DNA of 64,000 bases, taken from NCBI RefSeq assembly GCF_000331245.1, contig NZ_ANFZ01000014.1:1-64000 (forward strand). The letters run 5' to 3'. The notes under the pieces are model-generated. The model made no database searches, was not told the origin of the DNA, and saw only the letters and a program-made list of their open reading frames with translations. Below, piece after piece: positions 40,199-48,770 of the stretch. The stretch's first letter is position 1. Each line of letters starts with the position of its first letter. A program made the position numbers and the translations under genes. Source of the stretch: Blastomonas sp. AAP53 (GTDB lineage Bacteria; Pseudomonadota; Alphaproteobacteria; Sphingomonadales; Sphingomonadaceae).

Positions 40199-41707
40199 TT
40201 ACAGACTGCCGCCTCGTGGGTCGTACACCGTAAAATTGTTCGAGCAGGCTTCGAGCAATGCCGTGACTGCGTCCATATTTCCCGCCTTGGCGCCCAAAGG
40301 CAGCGGCTGGACCTTTGCGGGGGGCGGAAAAGTGCCATAGCCCGCAAACAGGCAATGCCAGCTCATCTCCGAATAATGCGGATCGCCATAAGCCGCCGCA
40401 TTCGCCGACGCCATGTCCTGATGCGTGAACCAGGCTGTCATCATCGCCTTGAGGCCATCCGACAGCGTCTGATTGGTGGAATTGTCACGCCAGTATGGGG
40501 TGTCGGTGCGCTGGTTGACGCGATAGTGCGCAACAATATAGTCGCGGATGCCTTCATAGCGCGTGGCGGTCTGCTGGTTGAAGGCATCGCGAAACTGCGC
40601 GGTAAAACCACCCGCCTCGAAGGCACGGGCGAACTCCATCGCTGTCGAAATCACGATGTGGAGCGCAGTCGCCTCCAGTGGCTCGATAAAGCCCTGCGCC
40701 AGGCCGGCGGCAAGGCAGTTGCGGCTCCAACTGTCTTCCACGCGACCGACGTTCATCTGCAGGAAGCGCGCAGGCTGTTCGCTGTCGGTCATGCCGATCG
40801 CGGCGCGCAGCTCGGCCTCCGCCTCGCCATCACTGAGGTATTTCGATGCATAGACATAACCATTGCCGATGCGCGTCGTCAGCGGGATAGACCAGCGCCA
40901 TCCGGCGCGCATCGCGATGCTGTCGGTCTGCGGCTTGACAGGACCATCATGCGGCGTCGGCATCACCACGGCACGATCGTTGAACAGATTGTCGCTGAAC
41001 GACCGGAACGGCACGCCCAGTTTCTGCCGGATCAACAGGGCACGAAAGCCCGAGCAATCGACGAACACATCGCCTGCAACGCGCTCGTTATCCTCGCACA
41101 GCAGCGCGGCGATATCGCCACTGGGGCTCAGCTCTACATCCATTACCTTGCGCGGTAGGTGCGTAACGCCGCGTGGCACCGCCCAGTCGCGCAGAAAAGC
41201 GCCCAGCTTGAAGGCATCGAAATGATAGCCATAGCTTGGGCCGAACGGAAAATTGGGTGCAGCATGCGGCCCCCTGCCCTTATCGGCGAGCCGCGTGGCG
41301 AGAAACCACGGGTCAGGATGAGCAGGCACCGCAAAGCCGCGCCGAGCCAGCATCGCATTCAGCAGGAAGCCCGGCTCGCTGTGCAGATCGGTTGGCCCGG
41401 GAAAAGGGTGGAAATAGCTCTCGAAGCCCGGCCGCTCGCTCCACCCGGTAAAGCGGATTCCCAGCTTGAACGTGGCATCGCAGGCGGACATCCATGTGTC
41501 CTCTGCAATGTCCAGATGGTCGAACAGCGCCTTGAGCTGCGGCGTCGATCCTTCGCCCACCCCGATAATGCCGATCTCGGGGCTTTCGACCACGGTAACC
41601 CGGCCACCGCGCGCGCCCCATTCCTGATGCAGCAGGCAGGCGGTTATCCAGCCCGCACTGCCGCCGCCCAGCACGACGACATGCGGCGGGATGGGATCAT
41701 GGCCCAT
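40199..41707 (-). CDS. Flavin-dependent tryptophan halogenase-like protein (distal)
   Basis: A 502-residue FAD enzyme of the PrnA/RebH group. The flavin motif VVVLGGGSAGWITA is intact. The catalytic lysine sits at residue 81 in ATFKLGIRFTGW, the WxWxIP motif in GWRWSIPLTTR, and the catalytic glutamate in IEPLEATALHIV. These would use FADH2, oxygen and halide to make a lysine-bound haloamine. The substrate is unknown; no tryptophan pathway is nearby. It overlaps the GH97 gene by one base and ends the glucan operon. Confidence 0.87.
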   Translation of the reverse strand: MGHDPIPPHVVVLGGGSAGWITACLLHQEWGARGGRVTVVESPEIGIIGVGEGSTPQLKALFDHLDIAEDTWMSACDATFKLGIRFTGWSERPGFESYFHPFPGPTDLHSEPGFLLNAMLARRGFAVPAHPDPWFLATRLADKGRGPHAAPNFPFGPSYGYHFDAFKLGAFLRDWAVPRGVTHLPRKVMDVELSPSGDIAALLCEDNERVAGDVFVDCSGFRALLIRQKLGVPFRSFSDNLFNDRAVVMPTPHDGPVKPQTDSIAMRAGWRWSIPLTTRIGNGYVYASKYLSDGEAEAELRAAIGMTDSEQPARFLQMNVGRVEDSWSRNCLAAGLAQGFIEPLEATALHIVISTAMEFARAFEAGGFTAQFRDAFNQQTATRYEGIRDYIVAHYRVNQRTDTPYWRDNSTNQTLSDGLKAMMTAWFTHQDMASANAAAYGDPHYSEMSWHCLFAGYGTFPPPAKVQPLPLGAKAGNMDAVTALLEACSNNFTVYDPRGGSL

Positions 41708-43743
41708 TACTGCGCAACCGGTTCGATCGAGACCGCAAAGCCGCCCGCCCGGGCCATCAGCAGCGACAAGCTGTCTCCCTTTTTGACGTGCCGCGTTTCG
41801 TGCACGATCCGATGCTTGGCAGCTTGCGCGCCAAGGCCATCGGCTCCCTCACCGTCTCGGTGGATGGTGGCGACATAGGTCTGGCCCGGCTCGAGGAAGT
41901 CGAGTGCGAACATGGCTGTACGAGGTTCTGCATCGGTTACCCCGCCGACATACCAGCTTTGCGAATTGCGGTCCTTGCGCGCAATCACCGCATATTCGCC
42001 GACCGCACCATCGAGCAGCAGGCTTTCGGCCCAGTCGGCGGGCACTCTTGCTGTGAAGCTGAGCTCCTGAGGATATTTCACCAGATTCTCGGGCAGGTCG
42101 GCCACCATCTGGATGGGCGAATAGACGACGATGTAATAGGCCAGTTGCCGCGCCAGCGTTGACGGGATCGGCGTTCCGCCGCGGCCCTCCAGCGAAAATA
42201 CGCCTGGCGTGAAATCCATCGGTCCAGCCAGCAGCCGCGTGAACACCATTTCGGGGACATGGTCGGGAGGGTTCCTCGGTTCGCCCCAGGCATCGTATTC
42301 GACGCCTCGCGCCGCCTCGCGAGCGACCCAATTGGGGTAGGTGCGGCGCAATCCGGTGTCCTTGATCGGCTCGTGCGCATTGACCGCAATGTGATGTTTT
42401 GCTGCCACCTGCACGACGTTGAGATGGTGCTGCGCCATGCGCTGGCCGTCATGCCATTCCATCACCGTACCTTCGCCAACGGGAGCGGGCGCAGTAATGC
42501 CACCAGCATCCGCAACATAGCCGGTCTTGACCAGATTAACCCCCAGCTTTGCGTAGAGCGCCATCGCCGCATCCAGCTGCGGCTCATAGTTGGCGATGTT
42601 GCCCGCCGTCTCATGATGGCCGATCAGGCGAACGCCCTTGCGCCGGGCATGGTCGGTGACCGCCCCGATGTCGAAATCGGGATAGCTCTGGGTGAAGCTG
42701 AAGTCCTTGCCATTGGCGAACCAGTTGCCGTCCCAGCCCTTGTTCCAGCCTTCCACCAGCACGCCTGCAAAGCCATGCTCAGCAGCAAAATCGATATGGC
42801 GCAGGGTGTTTGCGGTGGTGGCGCCATGCTTTGGGCCGCTGCCCCAGCTCGTCTTTTCCAGGTGCATTTCCCACCAGACGCCGATGTATTTCTGCGGCTT
42901 GAACCAGCTGACATCGCCCAGCACATTGGGCGCGTTAAGGTTCAGCTGCAGATCGTTGCGGAACAGCCCCGCCGGGCCATCGGCCATCAGGATGGTGCGC
43001 CAAGGCGTAGTGAATGCACCCTGGCGGGTTACCTTGGCCCCTTGCGACGATGGCGAGAGTTCGGAGCGGAAACGAAGCCCCTCGATCCGCCGCAGCCACA
43101 TGCCCGAATAATCGACCAGCGCGGCTTCATGGAAGCTCAGATGGGTACCATCGGCGAGCCGCATGGTGATCGGCGTGTGCGCCGCCGACACGGCGCTGAC
43201 CGCCGTGCGCTGATAGAGATATTCAAAGCGGTTGGAATCACCCGCCTGAATCCACCAGGCCTCGCCATCGCGGGCGAGTGCGAACTCGGTCAGCTCTTCG
43301 GCGATGTTGGCCACCGGCAGGCTTGCCTGCTCGGGAAACTCATAGCGAAAGCCGATGCCGCCATCGAACACCCGCACCCGCACAGTCAGGCGCCGGGCCG
43401 TCGGCTGAGCCTGAACGAAGGTCACCGCAAGCTCATTATGGGTATCGCGGATGAAGCGCCGCTCTCCCCAGGGCTGTTCCCACTGGCCATCATGGCTGGC
43501 GCGCGTTTCACTCTCCAGCACAAATCCGCGCCGCATGGGCGGGGCATCGGTGAAGTTGAACCCCAGCTGCGACTGCGCGATCAGCGGCTTGCCATCGCGC
43601 TTCACGGTGTAGAAGGGGACGCCTTCGCCATCGACGCCAAAGTCGACCGCGATGCGGCCATCGGGCGACAGCACCGGCTGGGCCTGAGCCAGCGCAGGAA
43701 GCAGGCACAGCGCCAACGCGAGGATCTTGGCGGACAGCCTCAT
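41707..43743 (-). CDS. Glycoside hydrolase family 97 alpha-glucosidase
   Basis: A 678-residue exported enzyme (signal KILALALCLLPALAQAQP) with the three-part GH97 layout: an N-terminal beta-sandwich, a TIM barrel from about residue 290 (GVWWEMHLEKTSWG) and a C-terminal beta domain. HHIAVNAHEPIKDTGLRRTY and ARGVEYDAWGE hold the two glutamates used as base and acid in SusB-type inverting members. It cuts glucose from the ends of malto-oligosaccharides in the periplasm. It overlaps both neighbours. Confidence 0.92.
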   Translation of the reverse strand: MRLSAKILALALCLLPALAQAQPVLSPDGRIAVDFGVDGEGVPFYTVKRDGKPLIAQSQLGFNFTDAPPMRRGFVLESETRASHDGQWEQPWGERRFIRDTHNELAVTFVQAQPTARRLTVRVRVFDGGIGFRYEFPEQASLPVANIAEELTEFALARDGEAWWIQAGDSNRFEYLYQRTAVSAVSAAHTPITMRLADGTHLSFHEAALVDYSGMWLRRIEGLRFRSELSPSSQGAKVTRQGAFTTPWRTILMADGPAGLFRNDLQLNLNAPNVLGDVSWFKPQKYIGVWWEMHLEKTSWGSGPKHGATTANTLRHIDFAAEHGFAGVLVEGWNKGWDGNWFANGKDFSFTQSYPDFDIGAVTDHARRKGVRLIGHHETAGNIANYEPQLDAAMALYAKLGVNLVKTGYVADAGGITAPAPVGEGTVMEWHDGQRMAQHHLNVVQVAAKHHIAVNAHEPIKDTGLRRTYPNWVAREAARGVEYDAWGEPRNPPDHVPEMVFTRLLAGPMDFTPGVFSLEGRGGTPIPSTLARQLAYYIVVYSPIQMVADLPENLVKYPQELSFTARVPADWAESLLLDGAVGEYAVIARKDRNSQSWYVGGVTDAEPRTAMFALDFLEPGQTYVATIHRDGEGADGLGAQAAKHRIVHETRHVKKGDSLSLLMARAGGFAVSIEPVAQ

Positions 43744-45362
43744 AGTCTCGTCACCCTTGCAGAGTAAGGCGGCAGCAGGTCGGCCTCTGCCGCATTGATC
43801 GCGATGATCAGGTCGCCCTGCCGCAGGTCATCGGGCACGGCGACAGGGGAAGCGCCAAGGTTGAACAGGCAGCGCAAGGTCTGTCCGGGCGCGGACCGTT
43901 CGATCATCAGAAAGCTGCCCTCTGCCCGGCATTGCGCGACGCTGCCGATGGCGAGCGCCGGATGGGACTTGCGCAGCGCAATGAACCGCTGCGTAAAGGC
44001 GAGCAGCGACTGCGCATCGCCCTCCTGCCGGTCCACCGCGTGGGCAAGGTTTTCCAGCCCGACCGGCAGCCATGGCTGCGGCGATCCGAAGCCGGCATCG
44101 GGCGCATGCGAGGCCCAGGGCATCGGCGTGCGCGCGCCATCGCGCGACAGGGTGAGCGGCCAGTTGGCAATGGCTTCGGGGTCCTGCAACTGGTCGAAGG
44201 GGATATCGACCTGATCGAGCCCCAGCTCCTCCCCCTGATAGATGATCGCATTGCCACGCAGGCAAACCAGCAGCAATGCCTTGAGCCGGGCAAAGGCATC
44301 GCGGTGCTCAGGCGACACCCAGCGCGAGAGCGCGCGCGGAGCATCATGGTTCTCGAACGCCCAGCTTGGCCAGCCGGTGCCCGGGGTCGCGGGCCAGGCC
44401 GAGAGCGCTGCCTTGACCAGCCCCGGTGTCAGCTTTTCGGCATAGAGAAAGTCGAAGCCATAGGCCGAATTGAGATGCGTTTCGCTGTGCGTATAGGCTT
44501 TCATCTGAGCGTCCGCCTCATCGCCGCCGACTTCGGCCACGGTAAAGATGCCGTCATAGTTGTCGGTCAGCGCGCGGATGCGTTCGATGAACTTCTCGAT
44601 GTCGGGGTGCGACTGGTTGTAGCGCTTGAGCTGAAAATCGAACGGGCGCGTACGCGGGCGGTCCGTCGCCGGGGCGGGCGGATTGTCGCGCAGCAGCGGA
44701 TCGTGCATCGCGAAATTCAGCGCATCGATACGGAAGCCATCGACGCCGCGATCCAGCCAGAAGCGCGCAACGTCCAGCAGCGCATCCTGAACATCCCGGT
44801 TATGGCCATTGAGCTGCGGCTGGCTGGCAAGGAAATTGTGCAGATAATATTGCCCGCGCCGCGCATCCCAGCGCCAGGCGGGGCCGCCAAACACCGACTG
44901 CCAATTGGTCGGCGGCGTGCCATCTGGCCTGGCATCGGCCCAGACATACCAATCCGCCTTGGGATTGTCGCGCGAAGACCGGCTTTCGACGAACCAGCCA
45001 TGCTCATCGGAAGTGTGCGAATAGACCTGATCGATCAGCACGCGCAGGCCCAGCGCGTGCGCACGTGCGACCAGCGCGTCAAAATCCGCCAGCGTGCCGA
45101 AAATCGGATCAACATTGCAATAGTCAGCGACGTCATAGCCAAAGTCCTTCATCGGCGAGGTGAAGAACGGCGAAATCCAGATCGCATCGACGCCCAGCCT
45201 TGCAACATGATCGAGCCGGGCGGTGATGCCGGCAAGATCACCGATGCCATCGCCATTGGCGTCCATGAAGCTGCGCGGATAAATCTGGTAGATCACCGCG
45301 CCGCGCCACCATGGCTGCAGCGCGGTCTCGCTGACCGGATCGAGTGAGGCCAAAATGCTCAT
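43740..45362 (-). CDS. GH13 alpha-glucosidase (oligo-1,6-glucosidase type)
   Basis: A 540-residue enzyme without a signal peptide, so cytoplasmic. The GH13 sites are in order: DQVYSHTSDEH, the nucleophile in DGFRIDALNFA, the acid/base in FTVAEVGGDEAD and FENHDAPRALSRW. The start MSILASLDPVSETALQPWWR and length match the alpha-glucosidase branch that hydrolyses maltose, isomaltose or short dextrins. It overlaps the GH97 and amylase genes by four bases each. Confidence 0.92.
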   Translation of the reverse strand: MSILASLDPVSETALQPWWRGAVIYQIYPRSFMDANGDGIGDLAGITARLDHVARLGVDAIWISPFFTSPMKDFGYDVADYCNVDPIFGTLADFDALVARAHALGLRVLIDQVYSHTSDEHGWFVESRSSRDNPKADWYVWADARPDGTPPTNWQSVFGGPAWRWDARRGQYYLHNFLASQPQLNGHNRDVQDALLDVARFWLDRGVDGFRIDALNFAMHDPLLRDNPPAPATDRPRTRPFDFQLKRYNQSHPDIEKFIERIRALTDNYDGIFTVAEVGGDEADAQMKAYTHSETHLNSAYGFDFLYAEKLTPGLVKAALSAWPATPGTGWPSWAFENHDAPRALSRWVSPEHRDAFARLKALLLVCLRGNAIIYQGEELGLDQVDIPFDQLQDPEAIANWPLTLSRDGARTPMPWASHAPDAGFGSPQPWLPVGLENLAHAVDRQEGDAQSLLAFTQRFIALRKSHPALAIGSVAQCRAEGSFLMIERSAPGQTLRCLFNLGASPVAVPDDLRQGDLIIAINAAEADLLPPYSARVTRL

Positions 45363-47179
45363 GGCTGGAGACTTTCTTTTGTACGGCAGACCATCCAGCC
45401 AAAGGCAGGAAGCGCAACGCGCACAGAGCCTGGCGCGCCGGGTGTCGTGGGACAGGGGCCGAACAGGGCCTCGAGCGTGCGTGCGCTGGCCCCGATGGTG
45501 CTGTTGACCTCGATCGGATGATCGGCGGTGTTGAAGGCGATGAAATATTCCGCGCCGGTTTCGGGGTCGAAGCGCGAGACCGAAAACAGCCCCGGCGTCT
45601 GCGCGTAATCGCGCACGAGCTGCCGACCACGCATCAGAGCGGGGTGTGCGCGGCGCAAGGCGGCCAGGGCTGAAATCGTCCGGTACAGGGGATGGCCCTG
45701 ATCGAAGTTGCTGTCCGCGGTGGTGGCGGTGGTTCCGATCAGCACATTGTCGTTGTACGAGGCAACGCGCGAAGGGAACATGTCTTCGCGTGCGGCCTGA
45801 TCATTGCCATCGCCGACGAAACCCTGCTCGTCGCCATAATAGATGACCGGCGCGCCGCGCAGGGTCATCAGCATGGCATGGCCCAGCATCACCCGCGACA
45901 GCAACTCGTCTGGTGCAATGCCGGGGCGGTCCTCCTTCACCAGCGTGGAAAAGCGGCCCATGTCATGATTGCCAAGGAAGGTCGGCAACGACCGGGCAGC
46001 ATCCTCGCCGCCTTCGTACAGCACGTCGCCATCGAACATCTCGGCCAGCACCACCGTGCCCCTGCCCTTGCCCAGCACTTCGCGCACCGCGGCCTGAAAC
46101 GCGAAGTCGAGCACTGAAGGAAGCCCATCGCGCCGGGTATATTGCGCGATGTATCCGTTGTCAGGACTTGCCTTGAACACCTCACCGAACATCGTGAAAT
46201 TGGGCAGACCCCTGGCCTTTGCAGTGCTCTGGATGGCAGGAACGAAGCTCTGCCAGAAGCCTGGGTCGACATGGCGCGCGGTATCGATGCGATAGCCGTC
46301 GATTTCATACCGGTCGATCCAGCCCTTGTAGATCTCGATCATCCCTTCGCGCACGCGCGGATGCTCTGTGAACAGGTCATCCAGACCCGAAAAATCGCCG
46401 AACCGCGAATCCTCCCCGGTGAAGGTGGAATCGCCTCGATTGTGATAGAAAAGCGGATCGTTGAGCCACCCGGGCACCTTCACGTTGCGCTCGGCCTCAG
46501 GGACATAGGGCGTATAGGCCGACGCCGGATCGGTGAGCTGCGCAAAATTCGCCGCGCTGCTGTCCTGATCCCCGGCAAAGCCCGGATTGATGGGTGATCC
46601 CGAAAGGCCGCCCTTGCGCGAATAAGGATACTCAGCGCGCGAACGATAGGCATAGCCGGTCGCATCACCCTCGCGATAGCGGATGACATCGGCGGTGTGA
46701 TTGGTGATGATGTCGATATAGACCTTCATCCCCAGCGCATGCGCTGCAGATACAAGTTCCGCGAAATCCGCCTCTGTCCCCAGATGCGCATCGGGGCGAG
46801 TGAAATCGGTTACCCAATAGCCATGATAGCCCGCGCTTTCCTGTCCCGCTGGCCCCTGCACCGGTTTGTTCTGGAAAATCGGCGCGACCCAGAGTGCAGT
46901 GATGCCAAGGCCTTGCAGATAGGGCAGCCGCGACTTCAGCCCCTTCAGGTCACCGCCGTGGTAGAAGCCCTTGTCCGATGGATCAAAGCCAGTCTTCAGC
47001 CTGTCACCCTTCAAGCCGCCCTTGTCATTGCCCTTGTCGGCATTTTCAAATCGGTCGGGCAGCACGAAATAGATCACCTCGTCTGCAGCAGCACGCGCGC
47101 GATGATCGGCTGCGGGTTGCGCCAGCGCTGAGGCCGAGCACAGCATCGCCGCGCACAGGCTGATGACCATCCGCGTCAT
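45359..47179 (-). CDS. Exported GH13 alpha-amylase-like enzyme
   Basis: A 606-residue protein with a signal peptide (RMVISLCAAMLCSASALAQP). The active site is visible as DIITNHTADVI, the nucleophile in DGYRIDTARHVD, the acid/base in TMFGEVFKASPD and FLGNHDMGRF. A C-terminal beta domain follows. It resembles periplasmic neopullulanase/cyclomaltodextrinase-like amylases. It acts before the GH97 and cytoplasmic GH13 enzymes by cutting longer glucans. Overlaps of four bases tie it to the halogenase upstream and alpha-glucosidase downstream. Confidence 0.92.
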   Translation of the reverse strand: MTRMVISLCAAMLCSASALAQPAADHRARAAADEVIYFVLPDRFENADKGNDKGGLKGDRLKTGFDPSDKGFYHGGDLKGLKSRLPYLQGLGITALWVAPIFQNKPVQGPAGQESAGYHGYWVTDFTRPDAHLGTEADFAELVSAAHALGMKVYIDIITNHTADVIRYREGDATGYAYRSRAEYPYSRKGGLSGSPINPGFAGDQDSSAANFAQLTDPASAYTPYVPEAERNVKVPGWLNDPLFYHNRGDSTFTGEDSRFGDFSGLDDLFTEHPRVREGMIEIYKGWIDRYEIDGYRIDTARHVDPGFWQSFVPAIQSTAKARGLPNFTMFGEVFKASPDNGYIAQYTRRDGLPSVLDFAFQAAVREVLGKGRGTVVLAEMFDGDVLYEGGEDAARSLPTFLGNHDMGRFSTLVKEDRPGIAPDELLSRVMLGHAMLMTLRGAPVIYYGDEQGFVGDGNDQAAREDMFPSRVASYNDNVLIGTTATTADSNFDQGHPLYRTISALAALRRAHPALMRGRQLVRDYAQTPGLFSVSRFDPETGAEYFIAFNTADHPIEVNSTIGASARTLEALFGPCPTTPGAPGSVRVALPAFGWMVCRTKESLQP

Positions 47180-48660
47180 GCCGCGACCCCGCGCACCATC
47201 TGCTCGATCACCTCGATATGACGCGGCATCTGGCGCACCTCTTCAACCAGCTCTGCCTCGTGCCTGGCGAGTAGATCGCGCAGCACGTCTTCCGGCAGCA
47301 GATCGGCAATGGGGTTATAGCCCTGCGTCTCCACCCCTTGTCCGGCCAGCACCTGGAACCAGCCAACCTCCGTGAACAGCTCTTCGTGCTCGCGGTGGAT
47401 GAATCCGGTCGCCTGCCATTGCGCCAGCTTGGCGCGCAGCGTTTCAGGCAGACCCATCGCACGCATGCCATCCCAGAAGGGCTGGCCGACGCGCTGGTTC
47501 GCCCAATAATGCAGCACGATGAAATCCCGGATGCGCGTCCATTCAAAGCGCGCCTGCGCATTGAAATGATCGACCATCGCAGGATCGGCCTTCCCCGCAG
47601 GCAGCATCGCCAGAAAACGACTGATCGCGCTTTGCACCAGATGGATGCTGGTCGATTCGAGCGGCTCCATGAAGCCTGCGGCAAGGCCAATGGCCAGGCA
47701 GTTGCGATTCCAGTGCTGGCGCCGCATGCCGGTGGTGAAGCGAAGCGGACGCGGATCAGCCAGCGGCTTGCCATCCAGATTGGCAAGCAGCACCGATGCG
47801 GCCTCATCGTCGGAGAGAAACGCGCTTGAATAGACATGGCCATTGCCGATGCGGTGTTGCAGCGGAATACGCCATTGCCAGCCCGCCACGCGCGCTGTCG
47901 AGCGGGTATAGGGCGTAAAGTCTCCGCCGCTGGCGCAGGGTACCGCCAGCGCCCGGTCACACGGCAGGTAATGCGTCCAGTCATCAAAGCCGGTGTCCAG
48001 CGCGCCTTCTATCAGCAGGCCGCGAAACCCCGTGCAGTCGATGAAAAAATCGCCTGCAATCCTTCGTTCGCCATCGAGCCGCAGCGCGGCAATATCGCCG
48101 GTCTGGCCGTCGCGCTCGACCGCGTCGATCAGGCCTTCATGCCGTACCACACCGCGCGCCTCGGCATGGCGGCGCAGATAGGCGGCGTACATTCCGGCAT
48201 CGAAATGATAGGCATAAGGCATTTCTGGTGACTGAGCGGTACGGCGGCCGCGCTGCATCCGCATCGTGCGGGCGGCCAGTTCGTTCAGCGAATAGCGCTG
48301 GAGCGGCTTGGCCAAGCCCAGCCTCGCAGCGCGCAGCCAGTGATGCTGGAATGGCAGCAAACCCATCTGCCGGCCGATGTTGCCAAAGGCATGCATATAG
48401 CTGTGGCCTTCAGCCCGCCATCCGGCAAATTCGATGCCCAACTTGAATGAGCCTGAGGTCTCCTTCAGGAACTCTGCCTCATCCAGTCCCAGGGCGCCAT
48501 TGAACAGATGGATCTGCGGTATCGTCGCCTCGCCAACACCGACGGTGCCGATGGCCTCGCTTTCCACCAGCACAATCTGCGTGCCCGGGGGCGCAAAGCG
48601 AGACAGCGCGGCAGCAGCCATCCAGCCGGCGGTGCCGCCGCCGGCGATGACATAGCGCAT
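47176..48660 (-). CDS. Flavin-dependent tryptophan halogenase-like protein (proximal)
   Basis: A 494-residue halogenase-like FAD enzyme starting MRYVIAGGGTAGWMAAAAL. The catalytic lysine is at residue 73 (SFKLGIEFAGW), WxWxIP is in GWQWRIPLQHR and the catalytic glutamate in EPLESTSIHLV, so all halogenation residues are kept. The ATG at 48660 was chosen because AAGGCGG precedes it; an upstream frame lacks family sequence. It lies between the TonB receptor (110 bases away) and the amylase (overlap). Its sequence differs clearly from the distal halogenase, so the two are not a recent duplication. Confidence 0.88.
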   Translation of the reverse strand: MRYVIAGGGTAGWMAAAALSRFAPPGTQIVLVESEAIGTVGVGEATIPQIHLFNGALGLDEAEFLKETSGSFKLGIEFAGWRAEGHSYMHAFGNIGRQMGLLPFQHHWLRAARLGLAKPLQRYSLNELAARTMRMQRGRRTAQSPEMPYAYHFDAGMYAAYLRRHAEARGVVRHEGLIDAVERDGQTGDIAALRLDGERRIAGDFFIDCTGFRGLLIEGALDTGFDDWTHYLPCDRALAVPCASGGDFTPYTRSTARVAGWQWRIPLQHRIGNGHVYSSAFLSDDEAASVLLANLDGKPLADPRPLRFTTGMRRQHWNRNCLAIGLAAGFMEPLESTSIHLVQSAISRFLAMLPAGKADPAMVDHFNAQARFEWTRIRDFIVLHYWANQRVGQPFWDGMRAMGLPETLRAKLAQWQATGFIHREHEELFTEVGWFQVLAGQGVETQGYNPIADLLPEDVLRDLLARHEAELVEEVRQMPRHIEVIEQMVRGVAA

Positions 48661-48770
48661 ACCGCCTTGTGTGAAATCGCGCACCAACCTCTCCTGCCTG
48701 TCTGGGCTATCGTTGTCCGAAGCCGAACGCCGATCAAGCCTGCGTTTCGGCCCCGGACAGGGCGGCCCCA

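Noticed and set aside
40199-48660. The two halogenases as a recent tandem duplication
   Set aside because: They share motifs only; the sequences around catalytic Lys and Glu differ (ATFKLGIRF versus SFKLGIEF, EPLEATALH versus EPLESTSIH).
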